Made by a program: the position numbers and the translations under genes. 64,000 bases of DNA. Source: Breviolum minutum Mf 1.05b.01. Lineage: Eukaryota; Sar; Dinophyceae; Suessiales; Symbiodiniaceae. The stretch covers positions 61,747-125,746 of the forward strand of contig DF239045.1 of NCBI GenBank assembly GCA_000507305.1, written 5' to 3'. Positions 44,894-55,915 of the stretch are shown piece after piece; the first letter of the stretch is position 1, and each line of letters starts with the position of its first letter. The notes under the pieces are model-generated. The model searched no databases. It saw only the letters and a program-made list of their open reading frames with translations, and was not told where the DNA came from.

Positions 44894-44999
44894 CTAGGTG
44901 GTGGTTTCAAATATTTTTCATTTTCACCCCTATTTGTGGAAAATTTCCAATTTGACTAATATTTCTCAAAGGGGTTGAAACGTGGAAACCACCAACTAG
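44894..44999. repeat. Family B, copy
   Basis: Left CTAGGTGGTGGTTTCAAATA. The right end has a small duplication, GAAACGTGGAAACCACCAAC, before TAG. Confidence 0.8.
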
Positions 45000-45629
45000 T
45001 AGTTGACGATACACCAAAACTTCTCGATGTAAGAGGTCATCAATTTCAATCAAGTAGATGACCGGAGCGCCAAACCTGTGTTCACCCAATCTATGAAGAA
45101 ACTCTTTTGCAGAATTTTCCAACAGACCCCTGGAGCATACCCCACAACCCCTGTTGCAACAGTTTATGGTTCGGAATTCCTTTCATTTGGGGGGGTTTGG
45201 AGATGTCCTGCAGTATGCTGCTCTAGGGGTTCCCGGTAGGGGTTCCCGTACCAAAAAACTGGGTGGGGTGCCATGACCAGGACGCAATGGTGGGAGGTCT
45301 AGGGAAGGCACAGGACTGGAGTGTGATGACCCAGCAATGACCCCGCCACCAAAAAGGTGGCTTTTTGGGCAGATTCTATGATGATGAACGGGCAAGACAT
45401 GGGGCAAAAAAAGCAGTTAAATATGGCACTCCTGTAAACTAATTGTTGGTGAGACAGTTGGTGGTTAGCCACTTCTAGGGGGAAGCATGTCACGTTGGTT
45501 GGAGAAATTTAGGCCACCTGGACAGCACATGGCGATCGCCACTCCCATTAGTCTTGGTTTATCATGGCTCCGAAAACCAATCGCCACCTTTTGGGAGTGG
45601 CTAGCCATCTTTTTTCACTACTGTGTAAA

Positions 45630-45746
45630 TATGGCACTCCTATAAACTAGCATAGTGACACATCCACTATCTATTTTTTCCTAGCAAATGTCCATAAAGC
45701 TGAAATTCATTTTCCAGCCAGCTATGTTTAGTTTACTAAAAGGGTA
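45630..45746. repeat. Family D, copy 2
   Basis: Left ATGGCACTCCTATAAACTAG; right GCTATGTTTAGTTTACTAAA then AGGGTA. A second ATGGCACTCCTGTAAACTA fragment is at 45424. Confidence 0.6.
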
Positions 45747-46670
45747 AACTGCACCTTCAATCAGGGGTGTGTGGATCATATTAGCCGTCCTAGTCCCCAA
45801 ACAGTTGAAATCATTGGGCAAATCACATACCAAAAATGGCTTATGGAAGATATCCAAAATAGTGACACTCAGGTTCTACCGCTGGGTGGGTATTTGGCTC
45901 CCAGTGAAATGTGCAGGAATTATCTGGGTTCACCCCTCACCACCAACATGATAACATGACATTAGCATTTTTAGGCGATCGGGAATCCCAACCTAAACCT
46001 TTATTTGCCACTGTTATTGGTGTTGGGGCATTCGAGTATATCCAACCGGTCAACTAGCGTCTCTATGAGATTTTGGATCACCAGCTATATTGATTGTATT
46101 CAATACTCCCACGAAAAAACCCTGCTTTTCGTACATGGAAAGATGTTTCGCCCTTTTACCTCCTGCGGTGAGGCACGCGTAGCACTCTTGGTGAGTGGTT
46201 GGTGTTGATGGGTCAGATGAGGGTGGCTATGACGGCAATGGGGTCGAAGCTGCCGGCTTTGGCAGTTCTCACTTACTTTTCCAGCAGTCGAAGCTATGGA
46301 AAGGGCAGCATGACTTATTACACATTTGGAGTGATCTCTTCGTGATGTTTACAACCAATGGACGAAAAGCGCTACGCTTTAGGCGCTTCAAGCGCTGCGC
46401 CTGCTGGAAGAACTGGAACCATTCAGACGAAATCAAATTCATTTTTGCGTTTTTCAGGGATGACATGGGTCCCCTACGAGATTTAAAGAAACACCAAAGT
46501 ATAGAACAGGATTTGTGATGGATGGCCCCTTTTTGGTGGGTTTTAAACTTTTAAACATCACCCTCAAAGGGACTGATTAAACATGATGATTCTATCCACC
46601 TGTTTTCCCCAACAGCAGAATGCTAAGGGTCTTTGCACAATATAGATTTCGGTGTGTTCTGGGCGAGCTG

Positions 46671-46995
46671 GGGCGGTTCTGGGAAGGAACTGGGTTCCAG
46701 GAACCGGTTCCGGGTGACAGGTTTTGCGGTTCCGGGAACCAGTTCCGGGAACCGGCTACGCGTTTCGATGGTTCCGACAGGTTTTGCTGTTCCAAGGTTC
46801 CGGGTTCAGTTTTCGGCAAACCGGGTTCCGGACCCGGGGCATTGCCAAGGTTTTGGGTTCAGAAGGTTGCGTGCCCGAGGTTTCGAAGGTTTCGGTGTTC
46901 GATGAGTTCCGACGGGTTAGGTTCTGTTCCCAAGGTTTGGACGGAACCGGCTCTGAGAACCGGGTTCCGGGAATCCGAAGTATTAAGAAAGTTCC
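46671..46995. repeat. GGTTCCGG/GGAACC low-complexity stretch
   Basis: Dense in GGTTCCGGGAACC-type words and their inverses, giving Gly/Phe/Arg/Pro-rich open frames in several frames on both strands. The irregular unit suggests a decayed minisatellite. Confidence 0.7.
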
Positions 46996-47048
46996 GGGTT
47001 TCGGAGATTCCGTTGCCAAGGTTCCAAAAGTTGCTTTGTACTTACTTT

Positions 47049-47238
47049 GAAAGTAAGCTTTTGTACTTTGAAAGTATGCTTTTGTACTTTGAAACTATAC
47101 TTTTGTACTTTGAAAGTCCATTTTTATACTTTGAAGGTATACTTTTGTACTTTGAAAGTATGCTTTTGTACTTTGAAACTATACTTTTGTACTTTGAAAG
47201 TCCATTTTTATACTTTGAAGGTATACTTTTGTACTTTG
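47049..47238. repeat. 21-bp tandem repeat with 84-bp higher-order unit
   Basis: Nine 21-bp units of the form GAAAGTATACTTTTGTACTTT. Units 2-5 and 6-9 are the same ordered set of four variants (starts GAAAGTATGC, GAAACTATAC, GAAAGTCCAT, GAAGGTATAC), so a four-unit block was duplicated. Because 21 is divisible by three the array is open on both strands (FCTLKVY-type and KYKSILS-type heptads). Confidence 0.9.
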
Positions 47239-47960
47239 CCACAATGCTTGCTTCAGGTTGCATTGAAAATCAATACAGCAAGGGCAAAGAAAAGGTGGTA
47301 ATTAATGTCCACTTTATAAATGCAAACCTCCGTGCTGTTGGGGATAACACCTACGTTTTTGTGATGTTTATACCGGGGAACATTCATCATAGCAAAGCCT
47401 GTAGAGTCAAATGGGGTTTACCAAATTTTCCCACATAGGTTTCAATGAAAAACATGTAGTCATATTGACAACTTTGAGGATCATCCCAGTTAGTCAGTAG
47501 TTAGGATCACCCCCCCCCCCTATAAGCCATGAAATGCGATAGTAACCCTAACAGTTGTTCTCCGAATATTTGCCCCTCCCACTTTCCCCTTCTTTCACCT
47601 ATAAGGAGTTCAGTGTATCTAGGGAATGACATCCCTGATATACATTCATGTATTCGCATGATTTCATAGGAACACAATTTATGAATCCCATCAAGCAACC
47701 ACTTGCATGTCCAAGAAGTTAGGATCATTGCAATCACTGTCCGATGAGATTTTCACCGCTTTACATGGGTTATACGCTCAAATACCCCAGCGATCTTCAC
47801 CATTTATATATATATATATATATGCTAAATTTAGCTAACCAGACCGTTTCAGATCATCCAAGTTGTTGACTGAGATTTCATCGAACTTCTTTTTTACATC
47901 CCAATGAAATAAAGATAACCACCAAGCCCAGGTTACATGGGTTCTTTTGAGGGTGATTCA

Positions 47961-48065
47961 TACTGTTGATGGACAAAATCCTGCACCAGGTGATATGGTA
48001 GATATCCCATTATTTATAGGGTTTTAACCATCCCAGGTGGTGCAGGATTTTGTCCATCAAAAGTA
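47961..48065. repeat. Family E, best copy
   Basis: TACTGTTGATGGACAAAATC pairs with GATTTTGTCCATCAAAAGTA; inner CCTGCACCAGG and CCAGGTGGTGCAGG; core ATCCCATTATTTATAGG. Confidence 0.8.
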
Positions 48066-48185
48066 TTTCCACTTTTGGCTTCATTTTTTTGGATCATCCC
48101 AGCTGGGATTACTGAGGAGATCCGATAAGAAAGGGGGGTAACTGGGAATTTATCTTAGGGAATTACCTCAGGAAGCATACAAAAT

Positions 48186-48345
48186 CAATGGGGTTTCCTG
48201 GTTCCCTTAATAGGTGGTAGGTATCATATAGTCACCCAATTGGCAATATATAAAGTATATAAAGTGGTATATAAATGATATATGCTGCCGATTGGGGGAT
48301 TATATGGTACCTACGACCTATTAAGGGAACCAGAAACAACCATTG
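48186..48345. repeat. Family G, copy 2
   Basis: CAATGGGGTTTCCTGGTTCC and the inverse end AGGGAACCAGAAACAACCATTG. Nearly identical to 16614-16756, with a small local duplication of ATATAAAG. Confidence 0.85.
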
Positions 48346-48639
48346 ACAAAACCATAAGGAAAATCTAGAGATTAATCCCACCTTGGAATCTCCCGGATGA
48401 GTTGTTTCACATACTTTCGGCGTTTAACACCGGGTGGGGTTTTTGGAAACGCCCCAGCTCCAAAAAAATGCGTATGAATTATATCCTTAAAGAAGCCAAC
48501 CAAAAGAAATGATCACCTTTTTTTGGGATAGACTCCGCCATGGAAGATCCACCATTTTGATAGTACCAGGAAACAATGGGGATGTTCCATGGCTATGTTA
48601 GTTTACCGGAGGGTACCTATATTCTCAGGAGATCATGGC

Positions 48640-48753
48640 TAGTCAACCAACGCTCCAGAAATAAGAGTTTAATAGCCGGACTTATTTGGGGAAACCAATG
48701 GTTAATAAAGGTTTTATGAGGACTTATTTCTGGGGGGGGTACGTTAGGGGGGG
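48640..48753. repeat. Family K, copy 3
   Basis: Left TAGTCAACCAACGCTCCAGA; right TTATTTCTGGGGGGGGTACG. The core is in opposite orientation, GGGGAAACCAATGGTTAATA. Confidence 0.65.
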
Positions 48754-48754
48754 G

Positions 48755-49112
48755 TACTTGGAGGATCATCCCATGACTTGTAAGTGGTTATATAATAACC
48801 ATGGTGATCGGTTGCGTCCCCAAGACCTGTTTTTTTTTCCCTTTCCAAATGGCCTTTTACTTGATGGCTTCGGTGGTAAGTGGTTAGGATCGCACCCCAT
48901 TTATTACCGGCATGAAGTAATAAAGGCCATTTGGTTTCGGGGTGTTTAACAACCCGATCCCTTAGGAGACTTGGATACGTGGTCAAACAAACCATGGTGA
49001 TCGTAAATCTCCAAGACCTGAGGTTATGGGACCCCTTCCAAATGACCTAAATGGGGTATAAATAGGGGTTTCTAACCACTTACGTCCGTCCTGGGTTGAT
49101 CCACCCAAGTAG
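48755..49112. repeat. Family A, composite of two elements
   Basis: Left TACTTGGAGGATCATCCCAT at 48755 and right GTCCTGGGTTGATCCACCCAAGTA at 49112, but 358 bp long. The interior repeats the AAGTGGTTA, GGCATGAAGTAA and CCTTCCAAATGACC modules twice, so two copies have merged. Confidence 0.6.
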
Positions 49113-49307
49113 GTTGACCAGTGTCATTTTCCGGAGAGTTGACCTTCGTCACGCCAAGGTGAAAAGTCTCAAAGTCACCTTGAAACGCTGCTGAAAGAAT
49201 TGCTTGGAACACCCGTTCGAAAGCCGGGGAAATTTTCTTAACGGACCCGTGATGAGTTTTTGGGTAAAGATGCCTTGGGGTTTTTATGTATGTAAGTATA
49301 GGTGGTG

Positions 49308-49408
49308 GCAACTCAAAGGATTTTTTTGATATGTTTACCCCAAACCCTGGGGAAATGATCCAATTTGGCTGATTCATATTTTTGAAATGAGTTGAAACCA
49401 CCAACTAA
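49308..49408. repeat. Family B, copy
   Basis: Left TATAGGTGGTGGCAACTCAA; right GAGTTGAAACCACCAACTAA. Confidence 0.7.
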
Positions 49409-49593
49409 TGTTGTTTTATGAGGGATGATTCATTCCATGAAAAATTGAATGGGACCGAATCGCAACGGACCCCGTTCAGTAAGTTGCGATCGAGCTGTTA
49501 GATACTCAGGTCTTGGAAAGGGTTCCGTTCAGTGGGTCATGTTGGGGATTTCTTGGATTCATATAGTATCCAGTTATTAGTAGGGATCTATGA

Positions 49594-49707
49594 TACTGTT
49601 GGTGGAAGAAATCCCAAACAACCACCTGGGATGTATAACACCCGTCGTAAATAATGGGATATTTACTATATCAGCTGGTTAGCCGGATTTCGGAACCATC
49701 AACCGTA
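49594..49707. repeat. Family E, chimeric copy
   Basis: Left TACTGTTGGTGGAAGAAATC then CCAAACAACCACCTGGG; right GCCGGATTTCGGAACCATC then AACCGTA. Confidence 0.65.
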
Positions 49708-49771
49708 TGTACAGATCATTTTTATGAAATTTTGGATCCAGGAATCTTTTCACCAATCAGGATGACTCATG

Positions 49772-49891
49772 CCTGGTACCCTAAACAACCATTTTTTAAT
49801 GGATGTTTGGTGAAACAACCATTTTTTATGTAATGATTTGGAATCATCCAGTTGAAACAACCATAAAAACCTGGTTGTTTGGAGTTCCAGG
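49772..49891. repeat. Family F, copy 2
   Basis: CCTGGTACCCTAAACAACCA and TGGTTGTTTGGAGTTCCAGG. Confidence 0.85.
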
Positions 49892-50047
49892 TGGTTCATG
49901 TCACTGATGTTTTTTTTCACACAAAACCTGAAAAAAGTTTTTTTGTTTCAATCGGTTGACCACGGAGTTTCAATCAAGGTGGTGCGTTGCACCATACGGA
50001 AGGCAATATATATATATATATATACCTGAACCTGAACATATACTGTA

Positions 50048-50153
50048 GTAGCACCCGGGTAAACTAACGTAGCAGTGGAACATGGATTCTCTGAAGATGT
50101 ATTTCCTATCCAGAACGGGGCTATTCCATTGCGATTTTAGTTTTCCTGAGGTT
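50048..50153. repeat. Family D, copy 3
   Basis: Left AGCACCCGGGTAAACTAACG; right GATTTTAGTTTTCCTGAGGTT; middle GAAGATGTATTTCCTATCC. Confidence 0.55.
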
Positions 50154-50497
50154 AAGTGGAAAATCAATTGCCAATTGGGTGATTGTATGCTACAACGGCC
50201 AACCAGAAGCCGAAAAATCCATTGATGATAGGAATCCTTATTGTAATCCCTATCACCAGGGGTGGGATTTAACCCAAAAAAAGCAAAACTAGCAACCTGA
50301 AAATCGACCGCTTCCCCTGAAACGCGAAAATTCTCAAAAGCCAAACCAAAAAAGACACCATTGATATTATCTTAGTCTTCGTGTCATACCGTGTGGGGAC
50401 CGGTGTGAAAGGACCCACAAACATCTCCTAAATCTTGGCCTTTATGGGGTCCAAGCACCGATCCTCACAATGTACTTGAAGAATTTTGGAAGACAAG

Positions 50498-50571
50498 CTA
50501 GGTGGTGGTTTCATTTTTTTTACCTGAGGAAATGATCCAATTTGTCAAATATCGTGCAAAGGGGGCTAGGT
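50498..50571. repeat. Family B, internally deleted copy
   Basis: Left CTAGGTGGTGGTTTCATTTT; interior GGAAATGATCCAATTTG; right arm lost after AAAGGGG. Confidence 0.5.
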
Positions 50572-51649
50572 TACACAACCGCAACCAGGATTTTATGGGA
50601 TGTAACGCAACTAGACGATGTTTGTTTTCGTCGCTCACTTAAGAAAAAACATAAGTCTCCAGACTCCAAAGGTCTGAAATGTCGAGGGTCATTGAATTAC
50701 TCATCTTGGGTTGGTGGTGATGTCATGATTGCGCAAGTTTTTGTTGAATCAACCATCAACAGGCATCCTGGAACTAGAACTCTAAACCAAAAACCGTTGG
50801 TTAAACCAGGGGACATTAACTTACCCATATCGGGAAGGATCAAACAAATGCAAATCTGTGGTAATTTGGGGGTTGATTTCCCTCAAAAATGGTGCATTGT
50901 TTGGGTTGCTAATTCATCATGACCACCCTGGACCCTGACACGTTTTTTTAGCGCCGATGCACCTCTCCGGGAATTTCGTTATCGAGGCCAGAAGTGGATA
51001 TCTTTCAAAGCAACCAACGCGACCGGTGGGGAAACCCACACCGCGCCCGCGCGGAAAGCGGTCGGATTTTTTGTGGCGGTCGGATAGTTATCAAAGACAA
51101 AACGCCGAGGTTCGGAAACACCTTCGGAAAACACTTTCAAGGGGATTTTTTTTTTTCGGAAAAAATGAGCGTTGAAACATGTTTTTTTTTCAATGCAAGA
51201 ATAACGTGCTTGATATATTTACATGTTTGTTTACATTTTTTTGTTTCAATTTGCATGTTTGTTTAATTCCACGAGCTGCATGTTTAATTCATTAAAATGA
51301 AGATTTCCGACAACTGATAACAATGAATTTTCGTCGATAGAATGATACCAACTTCCAACTCCAAAACCCTCAAGACAATGGCTATAGTTTAATAGGAACC
51401 TTAGTTTTTTGTTTGTTTGGAGCTGGTAATTAAGAGGTAATTTTGAGAAAAAAGATGCCAAAGAGTCAGGTCGAAACCTCTTCGTTTCTTCCCGGTTTCG
51501 GGTCCGGGTGGGCTTTTCTATGATCCCAATTTCATGAAGCCTTTGGAATTTATGAAACCTTCCATTTTGGTTGTAAGGGATTTATGAAACCTTCAATGGT
51601 CAGCTCGGGGGTAGATCCAAGTGGGGGCCATATGACTGGATCATTTCAT

Positions 51650-51769
51650 CCTGGTACCCTAAACAACCATTTTTTAATGGATGTTTGGTGAAACAACCAT
51701 TTTTTATGTAATGATTTGGAATCATCCAGTTGAAACAACCATAAAAAACTGGTTGTTTGGAGTTCCAGG
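51650..51769. repeat. Family F, copy 3
   Basis: Same orientation as 49772-49891 and almost identical to it. Confidence 0.85.
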
Positions 51770-53271
51770 ATGCTACCATATGCTAACCATTACCACTGAA
51801 ACGACCGAAACGACGACCAGAATCGAAGAAAGCTCCAGACACATGACCCCCTTGGCTTTGCTTGACCGAAACGGAAAAAGGAGCATGCAAGTTATAGATG
51901 GAGTTATGACCCCTGCAGATGGGTTTTAGATAAATGGGTAACAGGGTTAGAACACCTACTTTTTTCGGGTTATAAGTTTACAACGATCGTAGGTCCCACC
52001 TTGTGACTTGACAATCATTCGAAACTGATGACGTTTTCACCCTGGAAGTCTCGCCAAAAACCCAAGGGTTCACACTGACTGGTCGACTTGGATTCCGGGA
52101 ATCCTCGCAAATGGTCGACTCCGAGGTCTCCTCAAAAAATCGTGGAAAAACGAACTCTTTTTCGACCTAACAACAGCGTGTCACGGAAAGCTTTTGAAAA
52201 ACCCAGATCTCAGATGTCCTGGTGATTTTTTGGTAGGGCAAGAAGTCCCACCATTTTTTTTTCCTTGCCATCAACCTTTCTGCGGGTGAGCCACAAACAG
52301 GGCTCGGAGGTTACTAATATGAGCAGTGACCAGTGACCGACCCTGGTCATGTAGGGCCTGTAGGGGATGAGCCTTACTACTGCAATGCAGTTCAATGGGT
52401 GTTTCCTTAAATGGTGGTACCCCCATTTCACACTCCAAGTTTTGATCATTTTTAGTAGGAAAACAAACCAATAGTTGTTGTGTACCAGCATTTTAGGAAA
52501 CTCCCATATAGGGATTATTTCATAAGACCCTTTTTTCCAGGTTCCCGGAAACTCCAAGCAGTCAGCAGAAATGGAAGCCGTGAGTTTTGGCTTCCGAAGG
52601 TGGTTCAACAAAAAATACCTGGGTAAAACTTCCAGCTTTCATGTTTTCAGCTTTCTGCCTTAAAAAATTGGTAGATTTTCTTTTTGTAAATTGGTAGGAT
52701 ACCAACTTTTTTTTGCAGATCCTTGGTTTTGGAAGATCCAGGTTTTTCCGCAAACTTTGGGGATTTGGAAGTTTTTTCATGATGAAGCACTCAGGTTGGG
52801 CTGTGGAAAATTGGCGGCACTCAACCAGGCGCATGGAAAAACCATGCCTTTTGGTGGTGGTTTCATAATAATAGGGTTTTTCACTGGTGGTTGGACCTGG
52901 ATTGACCCGTAGGTTTTTTACATGAGAAAAAACCAACGGGTTGCTTAGAATTGCAGCAAGGGGGGATGAAAATCTAAGGCAGTTACCCTTCTGTACTACC
53001 CAGTCAAAAATGGGGGGATTTTTTCATAAAGCCATGAAATAAGGGATGCCTTTTTGAACCAACCAGGATTCAATGGAAAGTTTCCTAATTTTTTTTTGGT
53101 GTTTTCGTGGCTCTTTCATGTTTCATTCGTTGATCGATGGTTCTTTTCGGATTTTTTGCCCCCAAACTTGGGGTTTTTACTAATATGATCCATCACCCTC
53201 ATGGGCCGACGTTGGGAGTGCCCTGGAGTTTTTTGGTATGCGCAGGTTTAAAACCATCATCTATACTCAGA

Positions 53272-53379
53272 TACTCTCCCTAAAACTAAAAAGTGAAAGC
53301 GCTGAAAAATTTGCGGCGTTTCCACCAACGGAGGTAGTAGTCTTCCAGGGGCTTTCGCTGTATAGTTTCAGGGAGTGTA
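53272..53379. repeat. Family C, copy
   Basis: Left TACTCTCCCTAAAACTAAAA; right TATAGTTTCAGGGAGTGTA; inner GTGAAAGCGCTGAAA opposite CAGGGGCTTTCGCTG. Confidence 0.7.
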
Positions 53380-53661
53380 GTTGTTAGAATCCCACCATCG
53401 ATGTCTTTTTCGGGTACTGCCTAGCAGATCGATGGTGGGGTGATATAATATATATATATATAGATTCTTTCACCTTTAAAAAGGGGATCCTTGTAAAAAC
53501 TCACCACATCTTCAAAATATTTAGACCCTTAGCTCGGGGTCGACCATAATCACCAAAATTTTCCAAGAGAAAATCGGGTCCCTAAAATTTTTTTTTCCAG
53601 GTTACTGTCCATTTATGATTCGCAAGGTTTCTCCAATTGTTTAGGGTTGTTTGGAGTGATT

Positions 53662-53754
53662 ACCCATAGTATCCATGTATGGTATATTTAGCTACATTTA
53701 CCTTAAAAATCAACCAAATGTAGGTATATATACCATACATGGATCCTGTGGGTT
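53662..53754. repeat. Family J, copy with different loop orientation
   Basis: ACCCATAGTATCCATGTATGG and CCATACATGGATCCTGTGGGT; the loop reads AAAATCAACCAAATGTAGG, inverse to the 12980 copy. Confidence 0.75.
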
Positions 53755-54012
53755 ATGGCAAACCCCGTAGCTACTCACCTGATCCTTACCGACTCCTAAC
53801 TGATCGGCGGACCGGAATTTGTCGATGGCGACCGGAGCTTTGAAGTCTGATACTTTATATACTTATACTACCTTTGAAAACCCCAAAACTCCCGTGTTTT
53901 AACCGTGGAATTGTTTAGACCCTAAACGTATGGGTTATAACTTTATAACCATGAAAAATGAAGGTTTTTTGGTTTCCATGATTCCATGATATCCATTCAC
54001 TGAGTTATTCAT

Positions 54013-54153
54013 GGCCAATCAACCAATTCCCCACGCATAACCTACCCCTCCAAAAAAAAGGCCTTTATTAACCCGCATTATCCATTGGTTTCCCTTAATA
54101 AGGCCGGCTATTCAACCGTTATTTCTGAGGGGGTACGTTAGGGCAGGTAGGGG
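54013..54153. repeat. Family K, copy 4
   Basis: CCAATCAACCAATTCCCCAC; core CATTGGTTTCCCTTAATAA; right TTATTTCTGAGGGGGTACG. Confidence 0.7.
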
Positions 54154-54399
54154 AATTATCGCCTTCTAACATCGCTGATGTTTTGGAACTTTTTCCAAGC
54201 ATCGAAATAAGTAAATCCAAGAATTGCCGAGTTGTTTCTCATGAGTTTCTATGTTTTACAAGCAGTTTTTCATCGTGTTCAAATCGCACAAGCATGGAAC
54301 AGGCAAATTACCGATTAGTTAACCAACTATTTGTGTGAACATCTCAAGTTCTATATGTTCAAAGGTGGATTGTAGTGACCTTCATTCAGTGAAGGGTGC

Positions 54400-54512
54400 T
54401 ACTGTTGATGGTTCAGTCCTGCAAACCAGTTGAGGTTGGTAGTTTATCCCATTATTTGCAAGGTTTTGTACATCCCGGGTGGTTGTTTGGGATTTCTGAA
54501 CCATCAACAGTA
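54400..54512. repeat. Family E, chimeric copy
   Basis: Left TACTGTTGATGGTTCAGTCC then TGCAAACCAG; right GGTGGTTGTTTGGGATTTCT then GAACCATCAACAGTA. Confidence 0.7.
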
Positions 54513-55549
54513 GGGTAGGTAGTTTCGTTTATATCCATGAAGCCTCTTTGTAAATGGGGCAATCCTTCTAACATGCCCTAAACAAAAATCCGTTACGTGG
54601 CCGTGTAGGTACCCCAACTCTTAAATGCAGAAAATTCACATTTTTGGAAGCCTACGAAATCCCATCAAAAATGGAGATTTTCTGTGATTTTTGTTGTACG
54701 TCCTGGAATTCGTTAACGGGGGTTCTTACCCCCCCAAAAATGAGGAGTTTTGGTTCAAATGATTTTCTGGGATTTATTTCAAAGGGTGGACTGTTAGGTA
54801 AAAACCAGCCCGAAAAATTTGTATGGGCTGGGTGGACACCCAATTTGTATCTCTGATTTTGCTGTCCCTAATTTTCGAGCCCTGCAAAGGTATTTCCAGG
54901 CTTAGCTTATACTGCTTTGACTGCTTGAAGCTGAATAGCAACTTCCCAAAGAAGCAGCCAACTTGGACCCTTTTATAGAGAGAGGTAAATTAAAGAGTCA
55001 AACGCAGGGGGTGTATTTTGGGGTCCTCAAAAGTCCGCCGGGTTTTCAGTCGGCGTCAACACTCTCTCAAGGTTGATGTGATTGGACTCGTGGTTTCGAT
55101 CCCATCCTTCCTTGGATATGCCCTGGATTCCTTTATGTTTTATACATTCGGCTTCCCCCGAAAAAAAAAAAACAAGAATGACATGTACAGTAAGATATTA
55201 GGTACTTGTAAGATTCTGAAGTGTAAAAAACAGGTGGAAACAACTGAAGGAGTTAACGTCCAATGTTTTTTTTCTTTTTGACAAGAAGCAGCGACAACTG
55301 GGCCAAACGCCGGGAGGCGGTGTTTCGTGACGTTGCCTATGTGTCTTTGCCGGAGGTGGGATGCATAGGAAGTGATGGATGTCAGTGATTGGATGTCATG
55401 GGTTCCCATGACGACATCCCCCCATGTTCCCTGAAAAAAGCTAAGCCTAAAAAAATCGATGATCAAGAAAGTAGTAATCACCCTGTTCAAAATATTGAAC
55501 CAAATTTAGAACTATATCATTAGAACCTAACAATGACACTAATGACACT

Positions 55550-55854
55550 AATGATGCTAATTTTCGAATATCTGCAATGCACTCAAGCATGGAAGCATCA
55601 AATAAACATACTTATAGTTAATAATTTTAGAAATGGTGATTCAAGATTATTCTTAACTACGGATTTATTATCGAGAGGTATTGATATTCCACAAGTAAAT
55701 ATGGTTATAAACTATGATTTACCATATACCAAAGAAGTTTATGTTCATAGATTTGGTAGGTGTGGTAGATTTGATAAAAAGGGGTGTTGGTATTAGTATT
55801 GTCAAAAATACAGATATCAAAGATATGAGTTTTTTTTGTTCGTTTAAAAAATGA
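55550..55854 (+). pseudogene. eIF4A-like DEAD-box helicase, C-terminal fragment
   Basis: AT-rich sequence translating in three successive frames to the helicase C-domain of an eIF4A/FAL1-type RNA helicase. Frame 1 has [14 protein letters not shown], where the family has its conserved S-x-x-H-G region (G is S here). After a shift near 55590-55600 comes [17 protein letters not shown] (motif V) and [10 protein letters not shown] (motif VI, HRxGRxxR intact). A second shift in the G run at 55781-55784 leads to [11 protein letters not shown]. The N-terminal Walker/DEAD half and the C-terminus are absent. With two frameshifts and a missing half it cannot be functional. Codon composition is far more AT-rich than the GC-rich candidate exons nearby, which suggests a foreign origin. 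Confidence 0.8.
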
Positions 55855-55893
55855 AAAAGGATTATATAAGAGTTCTCTTGTATTATAACTATT

Positions 55894-55915
55894 ACCGTAG
55901 CCATTTTGGCTCAAG
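55894..55915 (+). other. Relict dinoflagellate spliced leader, copy 2 (exact)
   Basis: ACCGTAGCCATTTTGGCTCA then AG, a perfect match to the canonical leader, followed by CATTC, so there is no donor. It begins 39 bp after the helicase remnant, on the same strand. The first ATG after it in a reasonable context is at 55976. Confidence 0.95.

Larger units (their letters stand above)
38870..46600. other. Gene-poor tract with fold-back elements and GAATAG repeats
   Basis: No supported gene. It holds family A, B, D and K copies and a low-complexity (GAATAGGAAATGAATAAG)n region, with unassigned spacer elsewhere. Confidence 0.5.
47240..55549. other. Gene-poor tract with fold-back elements
   Basis: Only repeats can be supported. 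An A/T microsatellite (TA)n lies at 47806-47823, with short ones at 50009 and 53449. Confidence 0.5.

Noticed and set aside
46620..47438. 272-codon frame, the longest in the window
   Set aside because: It runs through a GGTTCCGG low-complexity stretch and a 21-bp tandem repeat; alternative frames are open too, and no start context or domain supports it.
55550..55854. Plastid minicircle or mitochondrial DNA as source of the AT-rich helicase piece
   Set aside because: eIF4A-type helicases are not encoded in organelle genomes, and no organelle gene is next to it.
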